A stretch of DNA of 21,539 nucleotides from Isotricha intestinalis (taxonomy: Eukaryota; Ciliophora; Litostomatea; Vestibuliferida; Isotrichidae). The notes below the pieces were generated by a model. The model saw only the letters and a program-made list of their open reading frames with translations. It was not told where the DNA came from and did not search any database. Of this stretch, positions 8,829-16,996 are shown one piece after another. The number at the start of each line of letters is the position of its first letter. Position 1 is the first letter of the stretch. The position numbers and the translations under genes are program-made. The stretch covers positions 1 through 21,539 of the forward strand of contig JAJJLU010003985.1 of the NCBI GenBank assembly GCA_023807065.1. The letters run 5' to 3'.

Positions 8829-9665
8829 ATGGGATGTTCAAATTCAAAAACAATAGAAAAAAACAAGAAAGAAAATATAATAATAAGAAATTCATTTCTA
8901 AATGATATAGAAGATCCACCTTTAAATAATGATATAGATATAGAAAATAACAATAAAAAGGAAATTTCAAACAACAAAAAATCAAAAAGACGAAAATCAA
9001 AGAAAAACTCTTTTTCCCCTATAAATGCGAATTTACCAAAAAGTAGTTCAACTCAATTTTTAAGGAATCCTGAAAATCAATATCTTTTTTCTCCAGAAAA
9101 TATAAATTCAAATTATACAAATATAATAAATAGAAATAATACTAGAAGAAGATCAACATTAACAAAAAGTCAATTTAATGGAGTAACAATAGTAAATAAT
9201 ATTAAAGATTATTTACCTCAAAATATCACAAAAGAAGAAATAAGAGAAATGGTTTATAATGTATTAGAAGATAAAATAGTTGATGATATATCAAAAGTTA
9301 TAAGAGGAAAAACAATAACAAAAGAACAAGTTGATGCTATTGTAAATATAGTATATGATAAAGTTAAAGGTGATAAAAATGATAGTGATGATGAAAATAA
9401 AAAAAAAAATAATAATAATAATATTAATAATAATAGTAATGGTAATAATAATATTGTTAGAAGAAATGAAAGGAGAAAAAGTAGAAGATATTCTATTTTA
9501 AATCAAGTTTTTGTTAATATTGGTTTAACTGATTTAACTCCTGAATTTGTTAAAAATACTGTTTTTAGAAAAAAAAATCCTACTCAACAACAAATTGATA
9601 ATGCTATTAAAAATATTTCTCAAGGAAATCCTAATGTTAAAGTTCTTACTATCGAACTTTTGTAA
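8829..9665 (+). CDS. Probable N-myristoylated phosphoprotein with duplicated helical module
   Basis: The protein starts MGCSNSK, a strong N-myristoylation context (Gly2, Ser6, Lys7) with Cys3 available for palmitoylation, so membrane anchoring is likely. Residues 10-118 are Asn/Lys/Ser-rich and disordered. Two related helical segments follow: about 119-180 (DYLPQNITKEEIREMV, then KTITKEQVDAIVNIV) and about 227-266 (TDLTPEFVKNTVF, then KNPTQQQIDNAIKNIS). They are separated by an acidic and poly-Asn spacer (181-209). Four RRxS sites (R54-S57, R106-S109, R215-S218, R219-S222) look like targets for a basophilic kinase such as PKA or PKG. No catalytic motif and no EF-hand is present. The start is fixed by the myristoylation motif. 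I do not recognise the family; a membrane-bound scaffold or signalling substrate is a guess. Confidence 0.75.
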   Translation: MGCSNSKTIEKNKKENIIIRNSFLNDIEDPPLNNDIDIENNNKKEISNNKKSKRRKSKKNSFSPINANLPKSSSTQFLRNPENQYLFSPENINSNYTNIINRNNTRRRSTLTKSQFNGVTIVNNIKDYLPQNITKEEIREMVYNVLEDKIVDDISKVIRGKTITKEQVDAIVNIVYDKVKGDKNDSDDENKKKNNNNNINNNSNGNNNIVRRNERRKSRRYSILNQVFVNIGLTDLTPEFVKNTVFRKKNPTQQQIDNAIKNISQGNPNVKVLTIELL

Positions 9666-9825
9666 TTATTTATTTTTTTTCTTTAATTTAAATTTTAGTT
9701 TTTCATTATTTTGTAATAGTTAGTAAAAATAAATTAATTTAATTAATTTTTTCGAATAATAATAAATCATATATTTGAAAAACTCTAAAATATATTTTAA
9801 AAATATATAATTAAAAGAATAGGTA

Positions 9826-10155
9826 ATGAAATATACTCAAAAAATATTATTTTACTTTAACACATTAAATTCAGATTATCAAAAATGTATTTTAATATTA
9901 AAAATAAATGATGTAAATGGAATTTCTTTAATAAGCAAATAAAATATATTACAAATATTCACTTTAACTCAATTAAGAAAATGGAAAACTTTTATTTTCT
10001 TTATATAGAATATTTAATATATGGAAATAAGAAGACAATTATTCTTTTAAATTAGAAAAGGTATTCCTATATGGAATAAGAAATTTTATTTTAAAAAAAA
10101 GTATTGTACATTCATCTGGAGAAGTTATTTATTAAAAGAATATATTATTAATTAA
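9826..10155 (+). pseudogene. Decayed coding sequence, possibly a FERM C-lobe-like domain
   Basis: From ATG 9826 a 38-codon frame runs to TAA 9940-9942, and the same frame continues with more stops (TAG 10006, TAA 10015, TAA 10048) to TAA 10153. Its residues include KCILILKINDVNGISLIS and, after the first stop, FTLTQLRKWK. This is like the F3/PH-like lobe of FERM domains, where a strand with N-G-I is followed by a strand ending in I/L-R-x-W. An adjacent frame then reads IYGNKKTIILL, as the next strand of such a lobe would. The domain assignment is tentative. The several stops and a needed frameshift make an active gene unlikely. Confidence 0.35.
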
Positions 10156-10237
10156 AATTAGAATTTAATAACCAAATAAATAGTATCATAATATATTATT
10201 ATTATTACTTTTAAATGAAATATTTATTTGGAAATAG

Positions 10238-10411
10238 AAATATAAATATTCAAAAATTTATTTTAAATCTCCTTATAAATTGTGTTTTAATTTAAACAAT
10301 CAAGCTTTTTTTTCTTTTTATTCAACTGAGAATAACTTTTATGAACTAAATAATAATTATTATATTTTTAATAAATCTTATAATTGTACATTTATTTTTA
10401 TTTATATTTAA
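10238..10411 (+). pseudogene. Stop-free coding-like remnant, family unknown
   Basis: 57 codons without a stop in a region otherwise dense in TAA, ending at TAA 10409-10411. The residues include FKSPYKLCFNLNNQAFF and STENNFYELNNN, with Cys, Pro, Ala and Glu codons uncommon in pure spacer DNA. The frame lacks an ATG and is preceded by TAG 10235. It lies in a different frame from the upstream relic and may belong to the same dead gene after a frameshift. Chance openness cannot be excluded. Confidence 0.25.
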
Positions 10412-10793
10412 TAAAATAAATTAATATTTAATGAAAACACAAACATTAAATATTAGAAAAAAACTAAATTCTTCTTTTAAATATAAAAAACAATTACAAA
10501 AAAAAAAGTAACATTTCCACAAATAAGATTTAAAACAATCATTACATTGAAAAGCCATTTTAATTTTTGAATAATATTTTTAAATTTATCCAAAAAAAAA
10601 TCACCTCTATCAAAATAAGAAAAAGCTTTTTTTATCTTAAAAAAAAAACAATATAAAACTCAAACCTCCAAAACTTAAAAACCAAATAAATATTAATGAA
10701 AAATTAAGATAAATAGAAAAAAAAAGATAAATAACTTTCCAATCTAAAAATATATAACAAAATAAAATAAAATTGATAGATAAAAAAATATAA

Positions 10794-11504
10794 ATGAATG
10801 AAGAGCCAGAAAGCAAATTAAACGAAGTTCAAAATGTAGAAAAACAGAATAAAAAAATATATGATACTCGGAAAAAAAAAATTGATTTTACAAGAATAGG
10901 AGAAAAATTAAGTTTTTCAAGAAATTATTGTCATTATTGTCGAAATTTAACAACAGTTCAAGACTCTCATTCATGTAGAAATTTCGAAAAAATAAATACA
11001 AGAAAAAGAATATGTAATAAAACATTTTGTAAGACTTGTATAAAAAATATTTTTCCTTCATTCCTTTCAAATTTATATAATAATGATTGGATTTGTCCTT
11101 GTTGTAAAGGAGTATGCAATTGTTCATCTTGTAAAAAAAATAAAAATAAAAAAAATTTAGAAAATTCAAATTTAAGTGTTTCTAATAATAATAGTTTAAG
11201 TAATGGACAAAATGATAAAACTGAGATTAATGTTAATAATAATTTAATGGAAAATTTAGCTTCTTCTAAATTTGATCCTAAATTTTTTGATTGGTCAGGA
11301 ACTTTAATTAAACTTTTAGGTAAGTTTAATAAAGAAAAATATTATCCTATGCCAAGACCTGAAAATGATACTATTCCTAAAGATTATTTTTTAAAGTTAA
11401 AAAGAGCGAGAGATGATTTTATTGTTGCTAAAGAAAAATATTTTAAAGAAAAAGAAGATAAAAATCAAATTGTAGATAAAAATAATTTGAAAAAAAAAAA
11501 TTAA
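10794..11504 (+). CDS. zf-4CXXC_R1 zinc-finger protein (CDCA7-like class)
   Basis: A cysteine-rich domain occupies about residues 43-115: YCHYCRNLTT (C46, C49), C61, then ICNKTFCKTCIKN (C74, C79, C82) and WICPCCKGVCNCSSCKK (C101, C103, C104, C108, C110, C113). This order and spacing matches zf-4CXXC_R1, the nuclear zinc finger of vertebrate CDCA7/CDCA7L and of a group of plant and protist proteins. In vertebrates CDCA7 recruits the HELLS remodeller and supports DNA methylation; that role is not shown here. The N-terminus (1-40) is charged. After an Asn/Ser-rich linker, the C-terminus has FDPKFFDWSGTLIKLLG and YPMPRPENDTIPKDYF, then a charged helix. No catalytic domain (such as JmjC, found with this finger in some proteins) is present. 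Nuclear location is inferred. Confidence 0.8.
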   Translation: MNEEPESKLNEVQNVEKQNKKIYDTRKKKIDFTRIGEKLSFSRNYCHYCRNLTTVQDSHSCRNFEKINTRKRICNKTFCKTCIKNIFPSFLSNLYNNDWICPCCKGVCNCSSCKKNKNKKNLENSNLSVSNNNSLSNGQNDKTEINVNNNLMENLASSKFDPKFFDWSGTLIKLLGKFNKEKYYPMPRPENDTIPKDYFLKLKRARDDFIVAKEKYFKEKEDKNQIVDKNNLKKKN

Positions 11505-12076
11505 ATTAATCTCCTTTTTACAATCTTATTTTATCTTTTAGAAAATATCTTTTATTCAAAAAGAAGAAATAGATTATTGTATTTTTTAACTAAATTTTTT
11601 TTATAAAAAACAAAAATTTTTTATTATAAATATTTATCATATTAATTAAACCCTCCATTTACAACAAATAAAATTATCAATAAAAATAAAAAATATTCGA
11701 AAAAAAAAAGAACAAATTATATATTTAAAATAAATATGATATAAGTCTTTTTTTATATTACTCCAATAATCCTTATACTATTATTATATCACTATTATCA
11801 TTAAAAAAATCAATAAATTGAAATTTACAAGAGATAAAAATATATAAAATAATTAAAGGAGAAATAAAAATTTTTTATGTTTTATAATAAAAACACCAAA
11901 TAATATATAAAGAAAAATTATTATTAACTTAAAAAAGATAAATAAAATAAAAAAGAATAAGAAGAAATTTTTTGAAATTATGAAAGACATGGAAATTATA
12001 TTTTAAGTATTTAATTTAAATATATAATTAAGAAATAATATTATTGATTATTATTTATTTATAAAAAATATATAAT
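11505..12076. other. Intergenic spacer between convergent genes, nothing recognised
   Basis: 572 bases between the stops of the zinc-finger gene (plus) and delta-tubulin (minus). It is almost entirely A and T with short A- and T-runs, and stops occur densely in all frames I followed. I see no relic, repeat or structured RNA. It is notably longer than the 44-base convergent spacer at 454-497. Confidence 0.5.
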
Positions 12077-13357
12077 TTAAATATGTGTATAATCATATAT
12101 TATTTGTTCACAAAATGAAAACGCTTCTATAAAATCATCTTTTTGTAAATTATATTTTTCATATTGATGAATAAAAGCATTATATTCATACATTTCATAA
12201 GCTTTTTGTAAAGTTTTTTTAATAGCTTGACAATAATAATTAGAATTAGTTAAAAGAGTTAAATGTTTTTCATAAGAATTAATAGAATTAATATCTTTAT
12301 ATTCTTTTAATTTAGTTCCATTATCTTTACAATTTTTAACAATTAAATTATCTTCTTCAGGAATACTACTCAAGCTTTTTCCTCTATATATAGAAATAAC
12401 ACTATTATTAGAAACAGTTTGATTATTAGACCAATCAACTTTACTTTCATTTGAATAATTTTTCATCATTTGAGCTCCTCTTTTAGTAAGTGATAACCAA
12501 GAATTATTAGTATATTTTAAATTTTCTAAAGGTACTTCAGGAGTACTTATAATTCTATTAAATTTTAATTTTGGATTAATTCCAAGAAAATATATTAATT
12601 CACTGATAAAAGAACTTATTTGATAAGGTTTTGATTTTAAATTAACATCATCACCTAAAGGAGGAATCATCATATTAATAATATTTCTACTAATAACATA
12701 ATTTAAATTATCAAAACCTATTTTTTTATAATTATAAATATCTCTGCAAATATCATAAATATCTTGATTATTAATAATAGTCATTAAATCACTAACTTTA
12801 TAATTTTCACTAATAGATAATAAAGTATTATAAGAATTAACAACAACTTCACCAGAATTATGAGGCCAAATAGCAATATTTAATAAATTAATTTCAGGGA
12901 AATAATCTTTTAATAATATTGTTAAATAACTTCCTAAACCACTTCCAGTTCCTCCAGCTAAAGAATTAATTAATATTATTGAATCTAAATAATCAAATTT
13001 TTCTGAAAAATTAGATATTGTTTCTACAAAAGTATTTTCAACTGTTGGACCATGATAAAAAAATCCGTTTGCCCAATTATTACCACTTCCGCTTTGTTTA
13101 TAAATAATATTTTTCTCATCATAATTCCAACCATTTATTTTTGATCTTTTAATACATTTTTCTATTACTTTAGCTTCCATGTCTATTAATATTGCATTTG
13201 ATATTATTTTATCCGTGTTTGATATTGTAAAATATGTATCTGATATTATTTGAGTTAAACATTCTGAACTGTTTTTCATTTCGTTTATTAAGTTATCAAA
13301 TATGTTAAATCCTATTTGATTTCCACATTGACCTATTTGAATTATTCCTACTGACAT
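12077..13357 (-). CDS. TUBD1: Delta-tubulin
   Basis: A tubulin-superfamily GTPase. The nucleotide-binding N-terminus IGQCGNQIGF (8-17) and the tubulin signature AGGTGSGLG (134-142) are intact. Features specific to delta-tubulin are GSGNNWANGF (90-99), IWPHNSGEVVV in place of the alpha/beta sequence, and the C-terminal AFIHQYEKYNL followed by an acidic helix. It lacks the acidic tail of alpha- and beta-tubulin. Length 426 is close to the roughly 450 of animal delta-tubulin. The family is needed for the C tubule of basal-body and centriole triplets, so the host should build cilia or flagella. The start is the first ATG and gives the expected tubulin N-terminus MSVGIIQIGQ. It is head to head with the EF-hand/PH kinase gene across 336 bases. 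Confidence 0.93.
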   Translation of the reverse strand: MSVGIIQIGQCGNQIGFNIFDNLINEMKNSSECLTQIISDTYFTISNTDKIISNAILIDMEAKVIEKCIKRSKINGWNYDEKNIIYKQSGSGNNWANGFFYHGPTVENTFVETISNFSEKFDYLDSIILINSLAGGTGSGLGSYLTILLKDYFPEINLLNIAIWPHNSGEVVVNSYNTLLSISENYKVSDLMTIINNQDIYDICRDIYNYKKIGFDNLNYVISRNIINMMIPPLGDDVNLKSKPYQISSFISELIYFLGINPKLKFNRIISTPEVPLENLKYTNNSWLSLTKRGAQMMKNYSNESKVDWSNNQTVSNNSVISIYRGKSLSSIPEEDNLIVKNCKDNGTKLKEYKDINSINSYEKHLTLLTNSNYYCQAIKKTLQKAYEMYEYNAFIHQYEKYNLQKDDFIEAFSFCEQIIYDYTHI

Positions 13358-13693
13358 GTTTTATTTTATTTAAGTTTTTTTCTAAATTCTTTTTAATTAT
13401 TTAATTTAAATTTTGAAGATAATAAAGAGTTTTTATTCTTTTTTTATGATAATAAAATATTATTTCCTTCCTTTGATAACATTTTAATGTTTGAATGATT
13501 AAAAAATAATTTTTAATTAAAAGAGTAAAATAATGATTATAAAAAAATATAAAAGTCAAAATCATTTATATTTGAATTATAAAAATATATTAATGTAATT
13601 ATTATAAAATATATAATAATTGAAAAAACCAAAAAAGTATATAAACAATCATATAATATATTTGTACAGAAAAAAAATAATAATAATATAAAA
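13358..13693. promoter_or_regulatory. Bidirectional promoter spacer between delta-tubulin and kinase
   Basis: 336 bases between the start codons of two divergent genes. The left half is T-rich and the right half A-rich, so each gene has an A-rich leader on its own coding strand. I see no coding relic and no clear conserved box. Confidence 0.4.
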
Positions 13694-16081
13694 ATGACGG
13701 ATAAAGACTACGTGGATTTTGACACCCTTCAAAAAATGTTAGGTTTAACAGACATGACATTATTCCTAAGTTATTTAAAAGAAGTATACAAAGATTTATC
13801 AGAACGTTCAGAAGGAGATAAAAAAAAGGGTATAAATAAAGTAACATTCTTTGATTATGTAAAGTTACCAATATTTATATCAGAAAAATTATTTTCAGCT
13901 TTAGATAAAGATGAAGATGGATTTTTAAATTCTCATGAATTTATAGAAGGACTCCAAGATTTATATATGGGAGATTTTGATTCAACTTTAGAAATAATAT
14001 TTAAAATATTAGACTTTGATAAAGATGGAAAAATAACAAAAGAAGATACAAAAGTTTTATTGTCATATTTACCTTTAAAAACAGATAATACTCAAATAGA
14101 ATATAAATTCCAAATGCAATCATTAAATGAAATAGATGATATATTAGATAAAACATTTGGTAAAAAAAATCATATAAAACAAGAAGAATTTTCTAAAATA
14201 ATCGAAAGTCGTCAAAGTGATGTTTATTTACAAATATTATGTTTCTTATATCAGAAAAAACCTTTTACAAGTCAAAATGTTCGTCCTTTAAAAGCAAGTA
14301 AAAAGAAATTAAATTTTAATCCTAAATCTAAAAAATCTTCTCCTAACTTATTATCTGGTTTTTCAGGTGAACATTCTCAAAAAAAATTTATTACTCCTTC
14401 TAAAAAAAGTACTTTATCACCTGCTGAAGCTTTTATTGCTGCTGCAAATATTAAAGAAGACTTTATAGATCCTATTACAAAACCTAGTTTTAAAGAAAGT
14501 AATACTCCTTTTCTTTCTGGAATGAAAGGTATGGTTAGAATGAATAATGAAATAATTCCTAATGAAAATGAGAAAAATAATAATTTTGATGATGTTGTTA
14601 AAAATTCTAAATTTATTTTAAATTCTCCTTCGAAATTTTTAAAAAAAGGAAAAAAAAATGAATTAGATAATTTTGATGTTGCTTCTAATTTAATTAAAAT
14701 GGAAAATTTAAATTTAGATGTTGATTCAGATAGTTCTAGTGATGATGAAGGAGAAAGTAAAAGAAAGAAAAAAATAAAAGAAGAAGAAGAAAAGAAAAAA
14801 AAAGAAGAAGAAGAAAAAAAAAAGAAAAAAGAAGAAGAATTAAAAATCAAAGAACTAGAAAAAGAAAATATTTCATATGAAAATTGGGTTTATAAAATAT
14901 CATCATCAAATAAATTAATAAAATATTTTTTAGTATTAATAGATAAAGATATATATTATTATAAATCAGATAAAAAAGATGAATTATTAGGAATGCATAA
15001 TTTAAGTGGATGTTATATAAAACCAAATGGAGATAAAATGGTAAATGGAAATAAATTATATTGTTTTCAAATAATATTTCCAAGTAAACATAGAAATTAT
15101 TATACTTCATCAAAACAAATAGCAGAAGAATTTGTATTACATTTAAAAAAAGGAATAGGCTATCAAAACTTTTTTGACTTTTATGAAATGTTAGATGATA
15201 TAGGAGAAGGTAAATTTGGTTTAGTTAAATTAGGACTTCATAAATCAACTCATCAAAGAGTAGCAATAAAAATAATAAAAAAATCTCAAATGAAAGATAA
15301 TGATGCTGAATTAGTAAAAAGTGAAATAGATATAATGAAATTATGTCATCATCCAAACGTAGTAAGATTATTAGATCATTTTGAAAATGCAGAATATATA
15401 TTTATAGTAATGGAATATTTATCAGGTGGTTCATTAAAGGATTATTTCGTTAGAAAAAAATATAACTTCGATGAAAAGAGAGCTTCTGAAATAATGTTTC
15501 AATTAGGTTTAGGATTACAATACTTACATCAATATGGAATAGTTCATAGAGATTTAAAGCCAGATAATATTATGATGACAGAAACAGAAAATATGTCTCA
15601 AATAAAAATAATGGATTTTGGATTAAGTAAAATTATGGGTCCTAAAGAACATGTCGTTGATGGTTTTGGTACTTTAAGTTTTGTAGCTCCTGAAGTTTTA
15701 GTTAGAACGCCTTATAATAAAGAAGTTGATATTTGGAGTTTAGGTATTATTTGTTATTATATGCTTACTGGGATTTTACCTTTTGATGATGATTCTGATA
15801 ATGAAGAAATTATTGCTAAAATGATTGTTTTTAATGAATGTAAATTTCCTAAGAATATTTGGGAAAAAAGAAGTGATGAAGTTATTGATTTAATTAAAAA
15901 ATGCCTTGAAAAGCATCCTGAAAAAAGAATCACTATTGAAAATTATTTAAATCATAAATGGTTTAAAAAATTCCATTTAGGAAAAGATGATGTTTTAAAA
16001 GAGGATGAAATTGATGAAATGAAAAGAGAAAAAGAATTAAATATAAATACTCATGACAGTAAACATGTTAAATTTGGTTAA
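13694..16081 (+). CDS. Calcium- and lipid-regulated protein kinase: EF-hands, PH, kinase (CDPK7-like)
   Basis: A Ser/Thr kinase of the CDPK/CAMK group. Two EF-hand loops are visible: DKDEDGFLNSHE (71-82), canonical, and DFDKDGKITKED (107-118), with Asp rather than Glu at position 12. A third hand near 145-175 is degenerate. A Ser/Lys-rich linker (about 195-345) and a Glu/Lys coiled segment (about 355-393) lead to a PH domain (about 395-490, starting NWVYKISSS). The kinase (about 496-760) has GEGKFGLV (504-511), K526 in VAIKII, HRDLKPDN with catalytic D620, DFG at D641, and APE at E667. All catalytic residues are present. The order EF-hands, PH, kinase is that of apicomplexan CDPK7, unlike ordinary CDPKs with C-terminal EF-hands. 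Calcium control and phosphoinositide recruitment are inferred from the domains. Length is 795. Confidence 0.9.
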   Translation: MTDKDYVDFDTLQKMLGLTDMTLFLSYLKEVYKDLSERSEGDKKKGINKVTFFDYVKLPIFISEKLFSALDKDEDGFLNSHEFIEGLQDLYMGDFDSTLEIIFKILDFDKDGKITKEDTKVLLSYLPLKTDNTQIEYKFQMQSLNEIDDILDKTFGKKNHIKQEEFSKIIESRQSDVYLQILCFLYQKKPFTSQNVRPLKASKKKLNFNPKSKKSSPNLLSGFSGEHSQKKFITPSKKSTLSPAEAFIAAANIKEDFIDPITKPSFKESNTPFLSGMKGMVRMNNEIIPNENEKNNNFDDVVKNSKFILNSPSKFLKKGKKNELDNFDVASNLIKMENLNLDVDSDSSSDDEGESKRKKKIKEEEEKKKKEEEEKKKKKEEELKIKELEKENISYENWVYKISSSNKLIKYFLVLIDKDIYYYKSDKKDELLGMHNLSGCYIKPNGDKMVNGNKLYCFQIIFPSKHRNYYTSSKQIAEEFVLHLKKGIGYQNFFDFYEMLDDIGEGKFGLVKLGLHKSTHQRVAIKIIKKSQMKDNDAELVKSEIDIMKLCHHPNVVRLLDHFENAEYIFIVMEYLSGGSLKDYFVRKKYNFDEKRASEIMFQLGLGLQYLHQYGIVHRDLKPDNIMMTETENMSQIKIMDFGLSKIMGPKEHVVDGFGTLSFVAPEVLVRTPYNKEVDIWSLGIICYYMLTGILPFDDDSDNEEIIAKMIVFNECKFPKNIWEKRSDEVIDLIKKCLEKHPEKRITIENYLNHKWFKKFHLGKDDVLKEDEIDEMKREKELNINTHDSKHVKFG

Positions 16082-16783
16082 TAAATATTTTTTAAAATTA
16101 TTATATAGAAAAAAATCATATTAGGGATTAATTTTCTATTATTTATTAAATTTTTGATTATAAGTGTATGAAATTTAAATTTTGGAATTTGATTAATTAT
16201 TTATTTTTTTATTTTTTTTTATGTCTCTAATGATTTTAAATATAAAAAAAGATTTTTCTAGAGAAATAATTAATTGATTCCCCTTTTGTTAATAAAGAAA
16301 GGTAAAAGAAGATAGAATAAAATATATAAAATATGATTTAAGAGAAGCAAAATAAATATTATTTTTTTATAAAGATACAAAGACTTTAAGAGAAATTGAA
16401 TTATATAACTATGTTTTATATAATGGATAAATATATTAAACATAATTTATTTAAAGTGATATTTATTCACTTGCTTTATATATTCTTTATGCTTCTACTT
16501 TAAATATTATTGATTTTAATCTAAATAGAAATTTTATTAATATGAATATTGTTAAATTCTTTTTTAATGATCTTCTCAAAAATAAATATAGTCAAAAATT
16601 TATGATTTAATGGTTTTAATGTTAAAAATTAATGAAATGATAGACTTGTCTTTTTGGAAATTAAAAGAAATATTTATAAAATTTAAGTTTTTAAATTTAT
16701 ATAAATATTTATTTAGTTTTTTGGTTTAAGTAAAATAAAATAGTCTTAAATTTATAAGTTTTATATATTATTAAATAAATAAT
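16082..16783. other. 0.7 kb spacer containing a kinase relic
   Basis: This lies between the stop of the EF-hand/PH kinase (plus) and the stop of the 70-codon gene (minus). Bases 16082 to about 16290 are T- and A-rich with no frame I can support. Bases 16293-16687 carry the decayed kinase described separately. The last 100 bases are plain A+T spacer. Confidence 0.5.
16293..16687 (+). pseudogene. Decayed Ser/Thr protein kinase, C-lobe remnant
   Basis: In one frame, TKTLRE and ELYNYVLYNG precede a run broken by four TAA codons (16428, 16437, 16443, 16452). Then come 51 open codons from 16455 with SDIYSLALYILYASTLNI and KYSQKF. A one-base shift near 16605 gives LMVLMLKINEM and FWKLKEIF. This follows the C-lobe of ciliate-type kinases: T-x-TLRGTPLYLSPxLYxxYxNG, KSDVYSLGLxxLYAxTLNI, YSxxFxxLLxxMLxxNExxRPxFxxLExI. 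The APE segment and the final Arg-Pro are lost. It is not a copy of the adjacent kinase, whose equivalent reads DIWSLGIICYYMLTG. Four stops, a frameshift and absence of the N-lobe mark it as dead. Confidence 0.6.
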
Positions 16784-16996
16784 TTAAATGCTTTTTATTT
16801 CATCTAATATAACTTTTACAAATTCACATATTCCTTTATTTGATTGATTAATTATAAATTTATATCTTATATTTTTTATTTGAGGACTTGATAATCTTAT
16901 TTCATTTAATTGAGAAATATTTTTTTCATCTACAATAATATTTTCAAAAACTTTTGGTTCAAAATTTTCTTTTCTAAATGTATGTTTCTCTTCCAT
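16784..16996 (-). CDS. Small unrecognised protein (70 residues)
   Basis: An intact 70-codon frame from ATG to TAA, with nothing coding on the opposite strand. It starts MEEKHTFRKENFEPKVFENI and ends FVKVILDEIKSI. The composition is mixed and charged (Glu, Lys, Asn, Ile, plus Cys, His, Pro, Gln), unlike the Phe/Ile/Leu-only products of chance frames in T-rich spacer. The ends are probably beta then helix. There is no signal peptide or membrane segment, and I recognise no family. It diverges from the PH/TH1-like gene across 125 bases. It could be a real small protein or a fragment. Confidence 0.5.
   Translation of the reverse strand: MEEKHTFRKENFEPKVFENIIVDEKNISQLNEIRLSSPQIKNIRYKFIINQSNKGICEFVKVILDEIKSI

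Larger units (their letters stand above)
9666..10793. other. 1.1 kb spacer with decayed coding sequence
   Basis: No intact gene is seen. The left and central part (about 9826-10408) has coding-like frames broken by stops and frameshifts, described as two pseudogene entries. The rest, about 10440-10793, is A-rich on the plus strand and is best read as the 5' leader and promoter of the zinc-finger gene. No tRNA, hairpin terminator or tandem repeat was found. Confidence 0.5.

Noticed and set aside
8777..9000. Overlapping minus-strand frames opposite the myristoylated-protein start
   Set aside because: They are hydrophobic shadows of an A-rich coding strand, and the plus-strand frame has a clear MGCSNSK start.
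10477..10793. Membrane-protein-like frame on the minus strand
   Set aside because: The plus strand is A-rich there, so the minus strand reads as Phe, Ile and Leu automatically. Careful reading shows it is broken by a stop and a frameshift, and it has no sensible start.
11645..11660. Telomere-like C-rich patch (AAACCCTCC)
   Set aside because: It occurs once, with no tandem repeat, in the middle of continuous sequence.
14377..14850. 157-codon minus-strand frame opposite the kinase linker
   Set aside because: Its Ser/Phe repeats are the reverse complement of the Glu/Lys-rich coding repeats, so it is an artefact of composition.
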